Source of the DNA: Endozoicomonas gorgoniicola
GTDB taxonomy: Bacteria; Pseudomonadota; Gammaproteobacteria; Pseudomonadales; Endozoicomonadaceae
Assembly (NCBI RefSeq): GCF_025562715.2
Contig: NZ_JAPFCC010000001.1
Span: forward strand, 4,114,501 to 4,178,500
Direction of reading: 5' to 3'
Length of the DNA stretch: 64,000 nt
The notes under the pieces are model-generated. The model saw nothing but the letters and a program-made list of their open reading frames with translations. It had not been told where the DNA came from and searched no databases. Positions within the stretch are counted from its first letter, which is position 1, and every line of letters starts with the position of its first letter. This document shows, piece after piece, positions 44,796 through 53,865 of the stretch. The translations under genes and the position numbers were made by a program.

Positions 44796-46271
44796 GTGTT
44801 AAATGGAAAAATACCTGGTTTCCGAAGCTGTTTAATTCTGCTGTTGGCGCTTTTCTGTCCGTTCTTTCAGCCTTTGCTTTTTGCAGAGCTATCTACGACC
44901 ACTGCTGTCCCTCACCTGCCCTTCAATCGTATTGAAGCTTCATGTCTGACAACAACATTGCCACCTGAACTCACTGACCAAAAGCTGTCCACCCTCTTTT
45001 CTCATTACCCGTTTCATATTGAAGACCAGGGATTCGGTTACACACTTCATAAGTGCAGATTTCACTTTTATTTTCCGGGGGTCAGAAGTGCTGTTGCCAC
45101 GATTCCGTCTTCTGGCTTGCTCTCTGGCGAAAGCTATTCAGCGACGTGGCAGACGATCAGGCAGGTTTCATTGATGTTGATGACTTGGGTGTTTTACCAG
45201 AAGCCATCCCGAATGGATCAGTCGGATCAGGAAACCCTGTTGTTTCCCGAATATGAGCAGACCGCTGTCACCCAGCCTACTGACATGACCACTCAGCACC
45301 CGCCAGGCCACGCCTATTGCTATTCCGGCGAATCAGACTCAACCTGCCCTGCCGGCCATTGCCCACTGGTATCTCTGTGCCTCAGACACCCCTGTCATCA
45401 CGATGACGGTGACGATAATGACCCGACCTCTGACCACACCTATAATCCGACAGAATATTGCCCCAAATGCGGTACGACGCCTTGCCAGAAAGCCTACCCC
45501 GACAACTGGGGTACCTTGCTTGATTTTGATTATGAATGGTTGTTCAAAGAAGAGGAGGAGGAGATTATTGATGTAGTGTCCATTCAGGCGCTTTCCACAT
45601 CTGCTGATCTTAGTGTATCCACGCATTTTGAGCTTGAGTCACTGTTTTGCACAGAGGAAGAGTCTGGCAGTACTGAGTCCATGGACATACTTCCTGACTG
45701 TGAGTCATTCATAAATTTTGAAAGTAACCCTGTTGAATCAGCTTACGCCAGTGGAGAAACCAGCAGCAGTGAGGAACCCTGCGACAGTGAAGATACCAGC
45801 ATCAGTGAAGATGCCAGCGACAGTGAAGATACCAGCGACAGTGAAGATACCAGCGACAGTGAAGATGCCAGCGACAGTGAAGATACCAGCGACAGTGAAG
45901 ATGCCAGCGACAGTGAAGATACCCGGGACGATGATAACTATCGCCCCAGATTGCTTTTGCTCCCTTTTTTATGGCACCTCGTTGATAGCGGTGAACATCC
46001 GGATATTATTGAATGGTGCAATAAAGATACAGGGCTGTTCCGTATTCTCAGCACTCCCGGGTTGGTCAGGCTATGGAATATTAATAAAGGGTACAAGGGA
46101 AACAAGGTATCTTATGACAATCTGTCCAGAGCAATGCGCAATCTGCAGAGATGTAGTAAAGGACTTGTCCCCCTGAAAGAGCCGAAAATGTGTCATTTCC
46201 AGTTTGACTTGAAGCATCCGAAGGTTTCAAACCTACAGTCCCAGTCCCGCCAGGCATCACATCAAGACTAA
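44796..46271 (+). CDS. Exported protein with acidic repeats and a C-terminal ETS-like DNA-binding domain
   Basis: Predicted 491 aa; GTG start with AAGGAG seven bases ahead. A signal peptide (FRSCLILLLALFCPFFQPLL, cleavage near FA/E) opens the protein. Residues 165-235 are Cys/His-rich (CPAGHCP, HPCHH, YCPKCGTTPC) and may bind metal. Residues 329-376 are eight SDSED(T/A)-type units, strongly acidic. Residues about 386-472 follow the ETS domain from end to end: LLPFLWHLVDSGEHPDIIEW for helix 1, DTGLFRI, LVRLWNINKG for helix 2, VSYDNLSRAMRNL for recognition helix 3 with both DNA-contacting Arg, then MCHFQFDL as the last strand. It is closest in feel to SPI/PU.1. ETS factors are animal transcription regulators; a bacterial exported copy implies capture from a host. 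It lies alone between the dapE operon and plsB. Confidence 0.8.
   Translation: MLNGKIPGFRSCLILLLALFCPFFQPLLFAELSTTTAVPHLPFNRIEASCLTTTLPPELTDQKLSTLFSHYPFHIEDQGFGYTLHKCRFHFYFPGVRSAVATIPSSGLLSGESYSATWQTIRQVSLMLMTWVFYQKPSRMDQSDQETLLFPEYEQTAVTQPTDMTTQHPPGHAYCYSGESDSTCPAGHCPLVSLCLRHPCHHDDGDDNDPTSDHTYNPTEYCPKCGTTPCQKAYPDNWGTLLDFDYEWLFKEEEEEIIDVVSIQALSTSADLSVSTHFELESLFCTEEESGSTESMDILPDCESFINFESNPVESAYASGETSSSEEPCDSEDTSISEDASDSEDTSDSEDTSDSEDASDSEDTSDSEDASDSEDTRDDDNYRPRLLLLPFLWHLVDSGEHPDIIEWCNKDTGLFRILSTPGLVRLWNINKGYKGNKVSYDNLSRAMRNLQRCSKGLVPLKEPKMCHFQFDLKHPKVSNLQSQSRQASHQD
45780..45923 (+). repeat. 18-bp coding minisatellite (SDSEDT repeats)
   Basis: Eight in-frame units of six codons (AGCGACAGTGAAGATACC, with ACC/GCC alternation in the last codon). 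They encode an acidic tract rich in casein kinase II-like sites (S-D-x-E) just ahead of the ETS-like domain. The low divergence between units shows recent expansion. Confidence 0.95.
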
Positions 46272-46446
46272 AGTCAGAACAAACAGACATAAATGCATTT
46301 TCATGATAACTACCCACAAAGGAATTGATCTGCCACTTTGCGTCATCAAACACAATCAAGCTAAAATCACGCCATTTGCAAAGGTGTGCGACTTGACCAC
46401 CTTTTACCCGACCAAATTCATCTGTTTTGCAGGCTATAGCCATTCC

Positions 46447-48936
46447 ATGCATAAACCCATTACACTCAGCCGCTATGTTTTTCACAGTTTGCGTAAACTG
46501 CTCGCACTGGTGACAAGGCCTACGGTTCAAAACAATAGCGCTGAAGCCCTTGGCCTTCAGCCTGACAAGCCGGTTTGTTACGTTCTGCGCAACCGTTCCC
46601 TGTCTGACTTGCTGATGCTTGAGAACGTCTGCCGGAAAGCCGGTCTGCCTCGCCCTTACGCTTACATTGATGCCGATGCCCGGGAGGGCGACCGGGCTCA
46701 CTTCTTTCTGACCCGGCAGGAAGGCCTTATTTTACAACGGGAACGCCCAAAGCACTCCAACACTCTGGAAAACCTGCTGAAGCGGGTAGAAGAACAGGAA
46801 GGCAGTGACGTTCAGCTGGTTCCCGTCAGCGTGTTCTGGGGGAGAGCCCCGGACAAAGAACATTCAGCCCTAAAACTTCTCTTCGACTGGAATTTCAGCC
46901 TGGGTGGCCGGTTTCGCAAGTTTATTGCCATCCTGCTGCATGGTCGCCACTCCATGGTGCATTTCAATCCAGCCATGTCTCTGCGCGAGATTGTTGATGA
47001 AGGTCAGGATCACCCGCGAACCCTGCGCAAAGTTGGTCGGATACTAAGAGTACATTTTCGCCAGCTGCGCGAGTCGGTAATAGGCCCCGACCTGTCCCAC
47101 CGTCGCAATCTGGTCAATACCCTGATCCATACGCCACAGATTCGTCAAGCTATTGAAGCCGAAGCCGCAGCCCACGACATCACACTGGTAGAGGCAGAGC
47201 AGAAAGCCCGCTCCTATGCCAACGAAATCGCGTCGGACTATTCTTACCCGGTGCTGCGCTTTCTGGATATCGTGCTGACCTGGTTCTGGAACAAACAATA
47301 CGACGGCGTTTCTATTAACAATGTCGAACAAATCCGCGACCTGGCCCAGACCCACAGCATTGTGTATGTTCCCTGTCATCGCAGCCATATCGACTACCTG
47401 CTGCTGTCGTATGTTTTGTACTATGAAGGTCTGACACCTCCACATGTTGCCGCAGGCATCAACCTGAATATGCCGGTGGTCGGCACTATTTTGCGCAAAG
47501 GCGGTGTCTTCTTTATGCGCCGGACCTTCCGTGGCAATCCGCTATACAGCAATGTGTTCCATGAATACATGCACACTCTGTCGACCAGAGGCTTCCCGAT
47601 TGAATACTTCGTGGAAGGTGGCCGTTCCCGCACCGGGCGAACCCTGAATCCGAAAACCGGTATGCTGTCGATCAGTATGCGCAGCTATGTTCGTGACAGC
47701 CGCAAGCCAGTAACCTTTGTACCGGTGTATATCGGTTACGAAAAACTGCTGGAAGTGAAAACCTATCTTGGAGAGTTGCGTGGCAAGTCCAAGAAAAAAG
47801 AATCCCCTCTGGACGTTTTCAGTACCCTTGCCGCGCTCAAGGATCAGTTCGGTAAAGCCTGGCTGAACTTTGGCGAACCCATTGACCTGGGAACCCTGCT
47901 GGACAAGCAGGTGCCGGACTGGGAAGACCACACTTCTGTCAACGAAAAACCAGCCTGGCTGAAAGACGCCACCAATCAGCTGGCTTTTAATATCGCCAGT
48001 GGTATCAACTCCGCAGCCGTTCTGAACCCAATCAACCTGGTGGCGATGGCATTGCTGTCCTCCCCCCGGCATGCGCTGGGCGAGCAGGAACTGGTTCTGC
48101 TGCTGGATACTTACTGCCGAATCATGAGCCAGTGTCCATACAGTTCACAAACCGTAATGACCGACCTCGACGGTCATGCCATGCTGCGTTATGCGGAAAA
48201 GCTGAATGTTGTCACCAAAATCAGCGACTCTCTGGGTGATGTGTACAGTCTGGACGAAAAAACCGCTGTCGCCATGACCTATTATCGCAACAACGTATTG
48301 CATATGTTCGCCGTGCCATCGTTGCTGTGCTGCCTGTTTGTCAACAACGACTGTCTGACTCTGCGTGAAATTTACCGCGTCTGTACGATTCTGTACCCCT
48401 ACCTGAAAGCGGAATTGTTCCTGCACTGGAGTGAGCAGGGCTTTATGCGAGTCGTGCGCAAGTGGTTAAACACTCTGGTGGACGAAGGGCTGATTACCGT
48501 TGACAGTGACAGGGTCTACTACCAGCCAGAACAGAGTTCATCCAAATATGTGATGCTGACGGTTCTGTCCCGTGCTATTTCCCAGACCATTGAGCGTTTC
48601 TACATGGTCATCAGTTTGCTGATCAGTAATGGCACTGGCTCCATTGAGCAGGAGACTCTGGAAAACCAGAGCCGTGACCTGGCTCAGCGCCTGTCCATCA
48701 TTCACGGCCTGAATGCTCCGGAATTCTTTGATAAAGCCCTGTTCAAAGGCTTTATCGGGCAGCTACGCCTGAACGGTGTACTGGACATCTGTCAGACCAA
48801 CAAGCTGAACTTTGGCGAAGACGTTGTGATGGTGGCTGAAGAAGCCTTCAAGGTGCTGACCAGCGAAGTACGCCACAGTATTCTGCAAACCACGAAAAGT
48901 CAGCCGGTGCCTGTTTTGGAACCGGATCAGCAGTGA
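46447..48936 (+). CDS. plsB: Glycerol-3-phosphate 1-O-acyltransferase PlsB
   Basis: Predicted 829 aa (E. coli 807). The acyltransferase block I HRSHIDYLL near residue 305, block II-III region GGVFFMRRTFRGNPLYS, and VEGGRSRTGRTLNPK near 395 are all conserved. It makes 1-acyl-glycerol-3-phosphate at the inner membrane, the first step of phospholipid synthesis. The open frame extends 48 codons upstream, but I start at 46447 (MHKPITLSRYVFHS) because family homology begins there. The preceding gene ends 175 bases earlier. Confidence 0.93.
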   Translation: MHKPITLSRYVFHSLRKLLALVTRPTVQNNSAEALGLQPDKPVCYVLRNRSLSDLLMLENVCRKAGLPRPYAYIDADAREGDRAHFFLTRQEGLILQRERPKHSNTLENLLKRVEEQEGSDVQLVPVSVFWGRAPDKEHSALKLLFDWNFSLGGRFRKFIAILLHGRHSMVHFNPAMSLREIVDEGQDHPRTLRKVGRILRVHFRQLRESVIGPDLSHRRNLVNTLIHTPQIRQAIEAEAAAHDITLVEAEQKARSYANEIASDYSYPVLRFLDIVLTWFWNKQYDGVSINNVEQIRDLAQTHSIVYVPCHRSHIDYLLLSYVLYYEGLTPPHVAAGINLNMPVVGTILRKGGVFFMRRTFRGNPLYSNVFHEYMHTLSTRGFPIEYFVEGGRSRTGRTLNPKTGMLSISMRSYVRDSRKPVTFVPVYIGYEKLLEVKTYLGELRGKSKKKESPLDVFSTLAALKDQFGKAWLNFGEPIDLGTLLDKQVPDWEDHTSVNEKPAWLKDATNQLAFNIASGINSAAVLNPINLVAMALLSSPRHALGEQELVLLLDTYCRIMSQCPYSSQTVMTDLDGHAMLRYAEKLNVVTKISDSLGDVYSLDEKTAVAMTYYRNNVLHMFAVPSLLCCLFVNNDCLTLREIYRVCTILYPYLKAELFLHWSEQGFMRVVRKWLNTLVDEGLITVDSDRVYYQPEQSSSKYVMLTVLSRAISQTIERFYMVISLLISNGTGSIEQETLENQSRDLAQRLSIIHGLNAPEFFDKALFKGFIGQLRLNGVLDICQTNKLNFGEDVVMVAEEAFKVLTSEVRHSILQTTKSQPVPVLEPDQQ

Positions 48937-49003
48937 ATCACTGCAAGGCCGCCGCCCTGTACGACACAGGGCGTTGCAGCAGTCTGTTACTGTTATCGCA
49001 CTT

Positions 49004-49810
49004 TTATTTATCTTTACCAAATGCTTTGAAGGCATAAATATCATAACGGCAGGCTTTGCCTTCCAGACGATACGTTGGTTCTTTGCCAGAAAGGTCTGGC
49101 GCATGCTTCGGGCGTTTAACCACCACCCGGTATGCTGCCAGAGCTTCTGCCGGTGCCAGCAGCTCATCGGCATCAGGGTCACCGCTCAGCAAATCCTGAA
49201 AAATGCGCATCTCTTTTTTCACCAGTGCCGACTTTTCCCGGTGGGGAAACATCGGGTCAAGATAAACGACATCAAACTGTTGACCTTCGGCAACCATGGT
49301 CTGCATAGCCTGACGACTGTCTTCGTTTATCAGTTTCATACGGTTGGCAATAGCGGCCACCTCCGGGGCCAGTCTTGCTCGATCAATACCGTCCTGTAGC
49401 AGAGCCGCAATCACCGGCGAACGTTCAATCAGAGTCACTGAACAACCCAGAGTGGCCAGCACAAACGCATCACGCCCCAGCCCTCCTGTACCATCAAGCA
49501 CATGAGGGGTTACGCCTTTATTCAAACCGACTGCTTTGGCAATATCCTGCCCTTTACCACCACCAAACTTGCGGCGATGCCCTGCCTTACCACCAACAAA
49601 GTCAACAAATACCGGTTTTTCCTTATCACCCGCACGACGCAGACAGAGTACATCCTCCTCAAAGCCCAGGATTAATGAGCCTTTAGGCAAGCTTCTGGTA
49701 TCAGTCACCCATTCAGAGCATGGTACTTTATCATGCAGCTTTTTAAGGCAATGATATTTTTCCAGCCCTTCAACCAGACCGGAACAATCAATATAAAGAG
49801 AAAAGGACAT
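49004..49810 (-). CDS. rsmJ: 16S rRNA (guanine(1516)-N2)-methyltransferase RsmJ
   Basis: Predicted 268 aa. The signature VDFVGGKAGHRRKFGGGKGQ, then HVLDGTGGLGRDAFVLATLG (SAM-binding motif I), VYLDPMFPHREKSA (catalytic DPMFP-type motif) and KRPKHAP identify RsmJ/YhiQ. It methylates G1516 of 16S rRNA. I chose the ATG at 49810 because GAGAAAG lies six bases ahead; an in-frame ATG five codons earlier lacks such a site. It converges on plsB. Confidence 0.93.
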   Translation of the reverse strand: MSFSLYIDCSGLVEGLEKYHCLKKLHDKVPCSEWVTDTRSLPKGSLILGFEEDVLCLRRAGDKEKPVFVDFVGGKAGHRRKFGGGKGQDIAKAVGLNKGVTPHVLDGTGGLGRDAFVLATLGCSVTLIERSPVIAALLQDGIDRARLAPEVAAIANRMKLINEDSRQAMQTMVAEGQQFDVVYLDPMFPHREKSALVKKEMRIFQDLLSGDPDADELLAPAEALAAYRVVVKRPKHAPDLSGKEPTYRLEGKACRYDIYAFKAFGKDK

Positions 49811-49885
49811 CCGCAGCTTTCTCATTCAAACAGACATAAGCGAAAAAATGGGAGTTTAGCAGTTAAGGGGGGCGGAGCGTACCGC

Positions 49886-50689
49886 TCAGCCCAGCATCAC
49901 CCAAAGCAGGACAGCACCAAGACAGAACCGGTAAATAACAAACGGCATCAGCCCGATACGGTTAATAAATGCCAGAAAGTAATGAATACAGACCCAGGCG
50001 CTGACAGCCGCAACCACTGCACCACTCAACAGTACTGACCAGTCAACCGGAGCAGCATCCTTAACCAGATCCAGAGTGAGCAGAGAGCCTGCCCCAAGGA
50101 TGACCGGAATGGATAACAGAAAAGAAAAGCGGGCAGCAGCTTCTCTGGTCAATCCCAGCATTAAACCGGCGGTCATGGTGATACCGGAACGGGAAGTCCC
50201 AGGAATCAGGGCAATGGCCTGAGCAAAGCCTATGATCATAGCCTGCCTGAATGTCAGCTTTTCCAGAGGTTGAATACGCTTGCCTTTAAGGTCTGCCCAG
50301 CCAAGTAGCGCACCAAAAATCAGAGTGGTTCCGGCAATGACACCAATTGTCCGCATGGCTTCATCAAGCCCAATGGCTTTCAGGGCAAAGCCAAATGCCA
50401 CAGCGGGAATGGTGGCAAAAATCAGGTACCACCCCAGACGGCTGTTAAAGGTTGAACCTCTGCCCACCAGTGAACCCAGCCAGTCGATGGCTATTTTGAG
50501 GATATCGTTGCGGAAATATCCAATGACAGCAGCCAGCGTACCGATATGTACCGCCACATCAAACGCCAGCCCCTGGTCACTCCAGCCCAACAACTGTGCC
50601 GGAAGAATAAGATGCCCCGAGCTGGAAACCGGCAGAAACTCGGTAATACCCTGTATCAGCGCAAGAACAATAATCTGCAAAAAATCCAT
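49886..50689 (-). CDS. uppP: Undecaprenyl-diphosphatase UppP
   Basis: Predicted 267-aa integral membrane phosphatase that recycles the lipid carrier for peptidoglycan and O-antigen synthesis. The two family motifs ALIQGITEFLPVSSSGHLIL (residues 10-29) and IPGTSRSGITMTAGLM (near 165) carry the catalytic Glu, Ser and Arg. Start set at 50689 because GGAG lies seven bases ahead and the standard BacA/UppP N-terminus MDFLQIIVLALIQG begins there; the frame is open for another 16 codons. Confidence 0.95.
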   Translation of the reverse strand: MDFLQIIVLALIQGITEFLPVSSSGHLILPAQLLGWSDQGLAFDVAVHIGTLAAVIGYFRNDILKIAIDWLGSLVGRGSTFNSRLGWYLIFATIPAVAFGFALKAIGLDEAMRTIGVIAGTTLIFGALLGWADLKGKRIQPLEKLTFRQAMIIGFAQAIALIPGTSRSGITMTAGLMLGLTREAAARFSFLLSIPVILGAGSLLTLDLVKDAAPVDWSVLLSGAVVAAVSAWVCIHYFLAFINRIGLMPFVIYRFCLGAVLLWVMLG

Positions 50690-50915
50690 GAGGGTGCTCC
50701 TGAATCCGTTTGTAACGTTATACAGTATGTCGCCCACCGCAGTGCTATCTCAAGCCTGTTTTGGCTGTTTTCTCAGATTGGTAGTCTCCCAATAGATAGT
50801 CTCCCAATAAATTGCAATCACAACTCTGTGTTAATGAGGAAATGTTCAAACAACATCCGCAAAAATCGCTAGTATTTTCAATTGTGTCTCTTAATCACCC
50901 CTGAGAAGTAACACT

Positions 50916-52061
50916 ATGAAGATCTGGATTACCTCAGTGTTCAGTTTTTTAACACTGTTTTTTTCAGCAGCGCATTCAGCGCCTTTTGAAGAATATTCAT
51001 CCAATGATTTAACCAGTTATGCACCTCAATACACAGAGCTTGAGTTCCAACAGTTCCTGGAACAATTTAAACAACCCTCAGAAAGGCCAAAACGCGGCAC
51101 CTCGGAATACGAAACCCGCAAAGCTACTTTTTTTGAAAATATGGCTGACGCCATGAAATACAACGCCAAAAGTACAGCCGAAGGAAGGTATCCAACGGCA
51201 GGCATAAACAGCCTGTTTGATATTGGTGTCGATGACTTTGAAAAAAATCATTTTGGTTATGACAAATCAGGTTTCAAACATAAAAAGGCATCAACCAGTT
51301 TTACCAAAACGATAGTTTCATCTTTTAAATACAGCGGTAAAACATTGCCCAGTGCCATTGACTGGAGGACAAAAGGAGCGGTGACTCCGGTCAAAAATCA
51401 AGGACAGTGCGGAAGCTGCTGGCTCTTTGGCACCACAGGTGCATTGGAAGGCTACTATAAGCGCCTGGGAAATCCTTTGACATCCTTTAGTGAACAGTAC
51501 TTTGGCTCCTGCAATGGAGCAAATCCTGCGTGCCAGGGAGGTACTGCACTTGATGTTTATGCTTATCTGAATGCCAATAACTACACCTTATGCACTGAAG
51601 AAAGCTGCCCCTACACCTCTGGCTCTGGAATCGATTACCCTTGCACTCTGGAAATGATGAACAAATGCAAACAAATTCAAATCCCAAATGGTTTAAAAAT
51701 CAGGACAATAGAGCCAGGAGATGATTTGGCTGTCATGGAAGCATTACTGGATGGTCCGGTTTCAGTGGCCATTAAAGCCTATTTAAAAAGTTTTATGCTC
51801 TACAAAGAAGGCATTTATGATGATCCGGAGTGCTTAAAAAACAGAGTAAACTCCCTCGACCACGAAGTGCTGTTAGTGGGCTATGGTGTAAATGAACAAA
51901 ATGTGCCTTACTGGATCGTGAAAAACAGCTGGGGAGATCAATGGGGCGAAGGGGGATATGTCATGATGAGGAGGGGGAAAACAGGTGAGATAAACGACCA
52001 ATATAACGATTTTTGCGGCATTACACTGGATGCTGTTCAACCCATCTCCCCGGGAAAATAA
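50916..52061 (+). CDS. Exported papain-family cysteine protease (cathepsin-like)
   Basis: Predicted 381 aa. Signal peptide (MKIWITSVFSFLTLFFSAAH), then a propeptide (about 35-145) of inhibitor I29 style, ending near LPSAIDWRTKGAVTPVKNQG. The mature C1A domain has Cys168 in GQCGSCW, His316 in LDHEVLLVGYG and Asn337 in YWIVKNSWGDQWGEGGY, plus paired Cys as in cathepsin L. This is the animal and plant type rather than a typical bacterial peptidase. It would act outside the cell, for instance on host proteins. The gene ends 16 bases before a displaced copy of the tsaB 3' end. Confidence 0.92.
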   Translation: MKIWITSVFSFLTLFFSAAHSAPFEEYSSNDLTSYAPQYTELEFQQFLEQFKQPSERPKRGTSEYETRKATFFENMADAMKYNAKSTAEGRYPTAGINSLFDIGVDDFEKNHFGYDKSGFKHKKASTSFTKTIVSSFKYSGKTLPSAIDWRTKGAVTPVKNQGQCGSCWLFGTTGALEGYYKRLGNPLTSFSEQYFGSCNGANPACQGGTALDVYAYLNANNYTLCTEESCPYTSGSGIDYPCTLEMMNKCKQIQIPNGLKIRTIEPGDDLAVMEALLDGPVSVAIKAYLKSFMLYKEGIYDDPECLKNRVNSLDHEVLLVGYGVNEQNVPYWIVKNSWGDQWGEGGYVMMRRGKTGEINDQYNDFCGITLDAVQPISPGK

Positions 52062-52077
52062 ACCCTTACGCTATCGT

Positions 52078-52206
52078 TCACTCTTCTTGAGTGCAACTTT
52101 GTCCCGCAGGTAAACGGGCATCGCCTGTTCCGCTGAAACAGCGTGTCCGTTACCGTAATGATCAGCCGCTAATGTCGCAATGTCTCCGGCACGCGGGTAA
52201 CTGTCA
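52078..52206 (-). pseudogene. Displaced copy of the tsaB 3' end
   Basis: These 129 bases match 53873-54001, the 3' end of intact tsaB, with only two differences. The orientation is the same. Homology stops abruptly at 52206, where the sequence reads into unrelated DNA. The two copies form a direct repeat around a 1.67-kb segment holding the Stv-like and LysE-type genes. Confidence 0.9.
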
Positions 52207-52265
52207 ACAAACTCAAGTCTTTTCTGGCTGAGTCAGGCAGGCTGTGATATTTGCAGAACTTCAGA

Positions 52266-52877
52266 CTATTTAGAACTGAATGGAGGGTTGTGATAACCAG
52301 GTCTGTAATACTGGCTCTCTGCTCCGTATATGCTGCGACAGAACATGCAGTGGATTTGCGGGTAGGGATGGCCTGTGTGGTAAAGCACATTGAGAACTTC
52401 CTCCAGGGAAATGCCTTTGGAACCGGATGGTTCTGTAGTGACAACGTCGTAGACTCTGAACGGGTGCTGAGCAAAGGATGGGGTAAAATCATATCGGCCA
52501 TCAATGAGGTCTATATAGATAGCCTCGTCCTTTAAAGAAAAATCCTTACTATCAAAGAACAGCTCATAGTTGGGTGTCTTTTCATTGGGCAATACAGCCT
52601 CCAGGGGGGGGTATTTTCCTCTCATTAACTTACTTAAACTGTTGTTAGTAAAAAGTACAAAGCCAGCAGGCGCATAAAAAAACAAGGTTGTCCATACGGG
52701 AATGGTAATATGTCGACTCACCTTGAGAGCATTAGATTTTTTTATTCCTCCATGGGCTAGAATAATCAGGTTCTGGACATTCTCTTTATGCCAGTTCAAA
52801 CCAAACAGGTTGAGTTTTCCATCCAGTAACTGCTTGTGCATTTCCGGGGCAGGGTGTGAAACAGTACTCGGATTCAT
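52266..52877 (-). CDS. Stv-type 'putative adhesin' domain-like protein
   Basis: Predicted 203 aa without signal peptide. The order LIILAHGGI (residues 37-45), a strand-rich FFYAPAGFVLF, a central YELFF region, DVVTTEPSG, ISLEEVLNVLYHTGHPYPQI and the terminal HCMFCRS resembles the Stv domain described as putative adhesin in proteobacteria, with the AHGG and HCxFCR motifs as hallmarks. The identification is from memory of the pattern. The gene lies in the segment bracketed by the tsaB repeats and is AT-richer than tsaB, so it is likely acquired. Confidence 0.5.
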   Translation of the reverse strand: MNPSTVSHPAPEMHKQLLDGKLNLFGLNWHKENVQNLIILAHGGIKKSNALKVSRHITIPVWTTLFFYAPAGFVLFTNNSLSKLMRGKYPPLEAVLPNEKTPNYELFFDSKDFSLKDEAIYIDLIDGRYDFTPSFAQHPFRVYDVVTTEPSGSKGISLEEVLNVLYHTGHPYPQIHCMFCRSIYGAESQYYRPGYHNPPFSSK

Positions 52878-53028
52878 TTTATTAGGTTTGCATATAATTG
52901 AAGGCTAATAACAGAAACACTATAGCATCCATTTTCTTCAACGAAGCTTGCGAAGTCCGTTAAGCCACTGTCAAACGTGGGCTGTCAGGTGTCAGCCCTG
53001 CAAAGGTTAACACAAACAGGAACCACTG

Positions 53029-53667
53029 CTAGCTGCCTGTGTGGGTTGCCACCTTGACACCAAAAGCTACCAGAACACCACCGACTAATTTTTCAATGGT
53101 ATTTTTAGACTTCTTAAACGCTTTAAGCAGTTTTGGTTGAGTCAAAAAAATTGCCACGCAAGTAAACCAAACCAAATGAGTAAAAGATATGATTGCCCCG
53201 TACATTATTTGTATGGCTATTGGGGTTTCTGGTTTAACAACTTGAGTAAATATGCTGAGAAAAAAGACAGTGGCTTTAGGGTTTAATGCATTGGTTATAA
53301 ACCCAGTTTTAAATGCTGAGAATGAACTCATTAAGCCTGTTGTTCCGCATATTTCAATATCACTTTTAGATTTAAATGTCTGCCAGCCTACAAAAATCAG
53401 ATACGCTGCCCCCAAATATTTTATTATGGAAAAAAGTAAGATCGATTTTGAAATTATTACGGCAAGCCCTGCTATTGAATAGGTAATATGTAGCCAAAGA
53501 GCAGCACTCACACCCAAAGATGAAAATATTCCAGCTTTTCGGCTAAAAAAAATACTGTTCCGGGTGATCATTACAAAGTCAGCTCCCGGAATGATCGCCA
53601 TGAAAATAGCAATCATCGATACAGAAACTAATTCAGGAATATATTCAGCGAAGTTTATTATTTCCAT
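53029..53667 (-). CDS. LysE/RhtB-family amino-acid exporter
   Basis: Predicted 212 aa with about six transmembrane segments. The motif MAIIPGADFVMITRNSIFFSR is the conserved PGPx(F/D)xxVxxxxxxxGR region of the LysE/RhtB family, and ALNPKATVFFLSIFTQ is the second family motif. It exports an amino acid or homoserine lactone-like compound. Start at 53667 because CGGAG lies six bases ahead; the frame continues 12 codons further. It sits in the repeat-bracketed segment next to tsaB. Confidence 0.88.
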   Translation of the reverse strand: MEIINFAEYIPELVSVSMIAIFMAIIPGADFVMITRNSIFFSRKAGIFSSLGVSAALWLHITYSIAGLAVIISKSILLFSIIKYLGAAYLIFVGWQTFKSKSDIEICGTTGLMSSFSAFKTGFITNALNPKATVFFLSIFTQVVKPETPIAIQIMYGAIISFTHLVWFTCVAIFLTQPKLLKAFKKSKNTIEKLVGGVLVAFGVKVATHTGS

Positions 53668-53865
53668 TTTTACTCCGATGTTGAAGTTTATTGCAGCTGA
53701 CAATCATTAGACATGCTCACCCACACTACTGTCAAACTACCCAGCAGCTGAAGCAGCCAGAGTGGGAGCTGAAAGGGTGAGAGTTTGAAGGACTGTGATA
53801 AACCTCTGGGTCATGAGGCATTGTTAGAAGGGTATGGCAAAACTGACAGACATACCCCCCTACAA

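Noticed and set aside
45300..45500. Cys/His clusters as a classical C2H2 zinc finger
   Set aside because: Spacing does not fit C2H2 or RING patterns; metal binding stays only a possibility.
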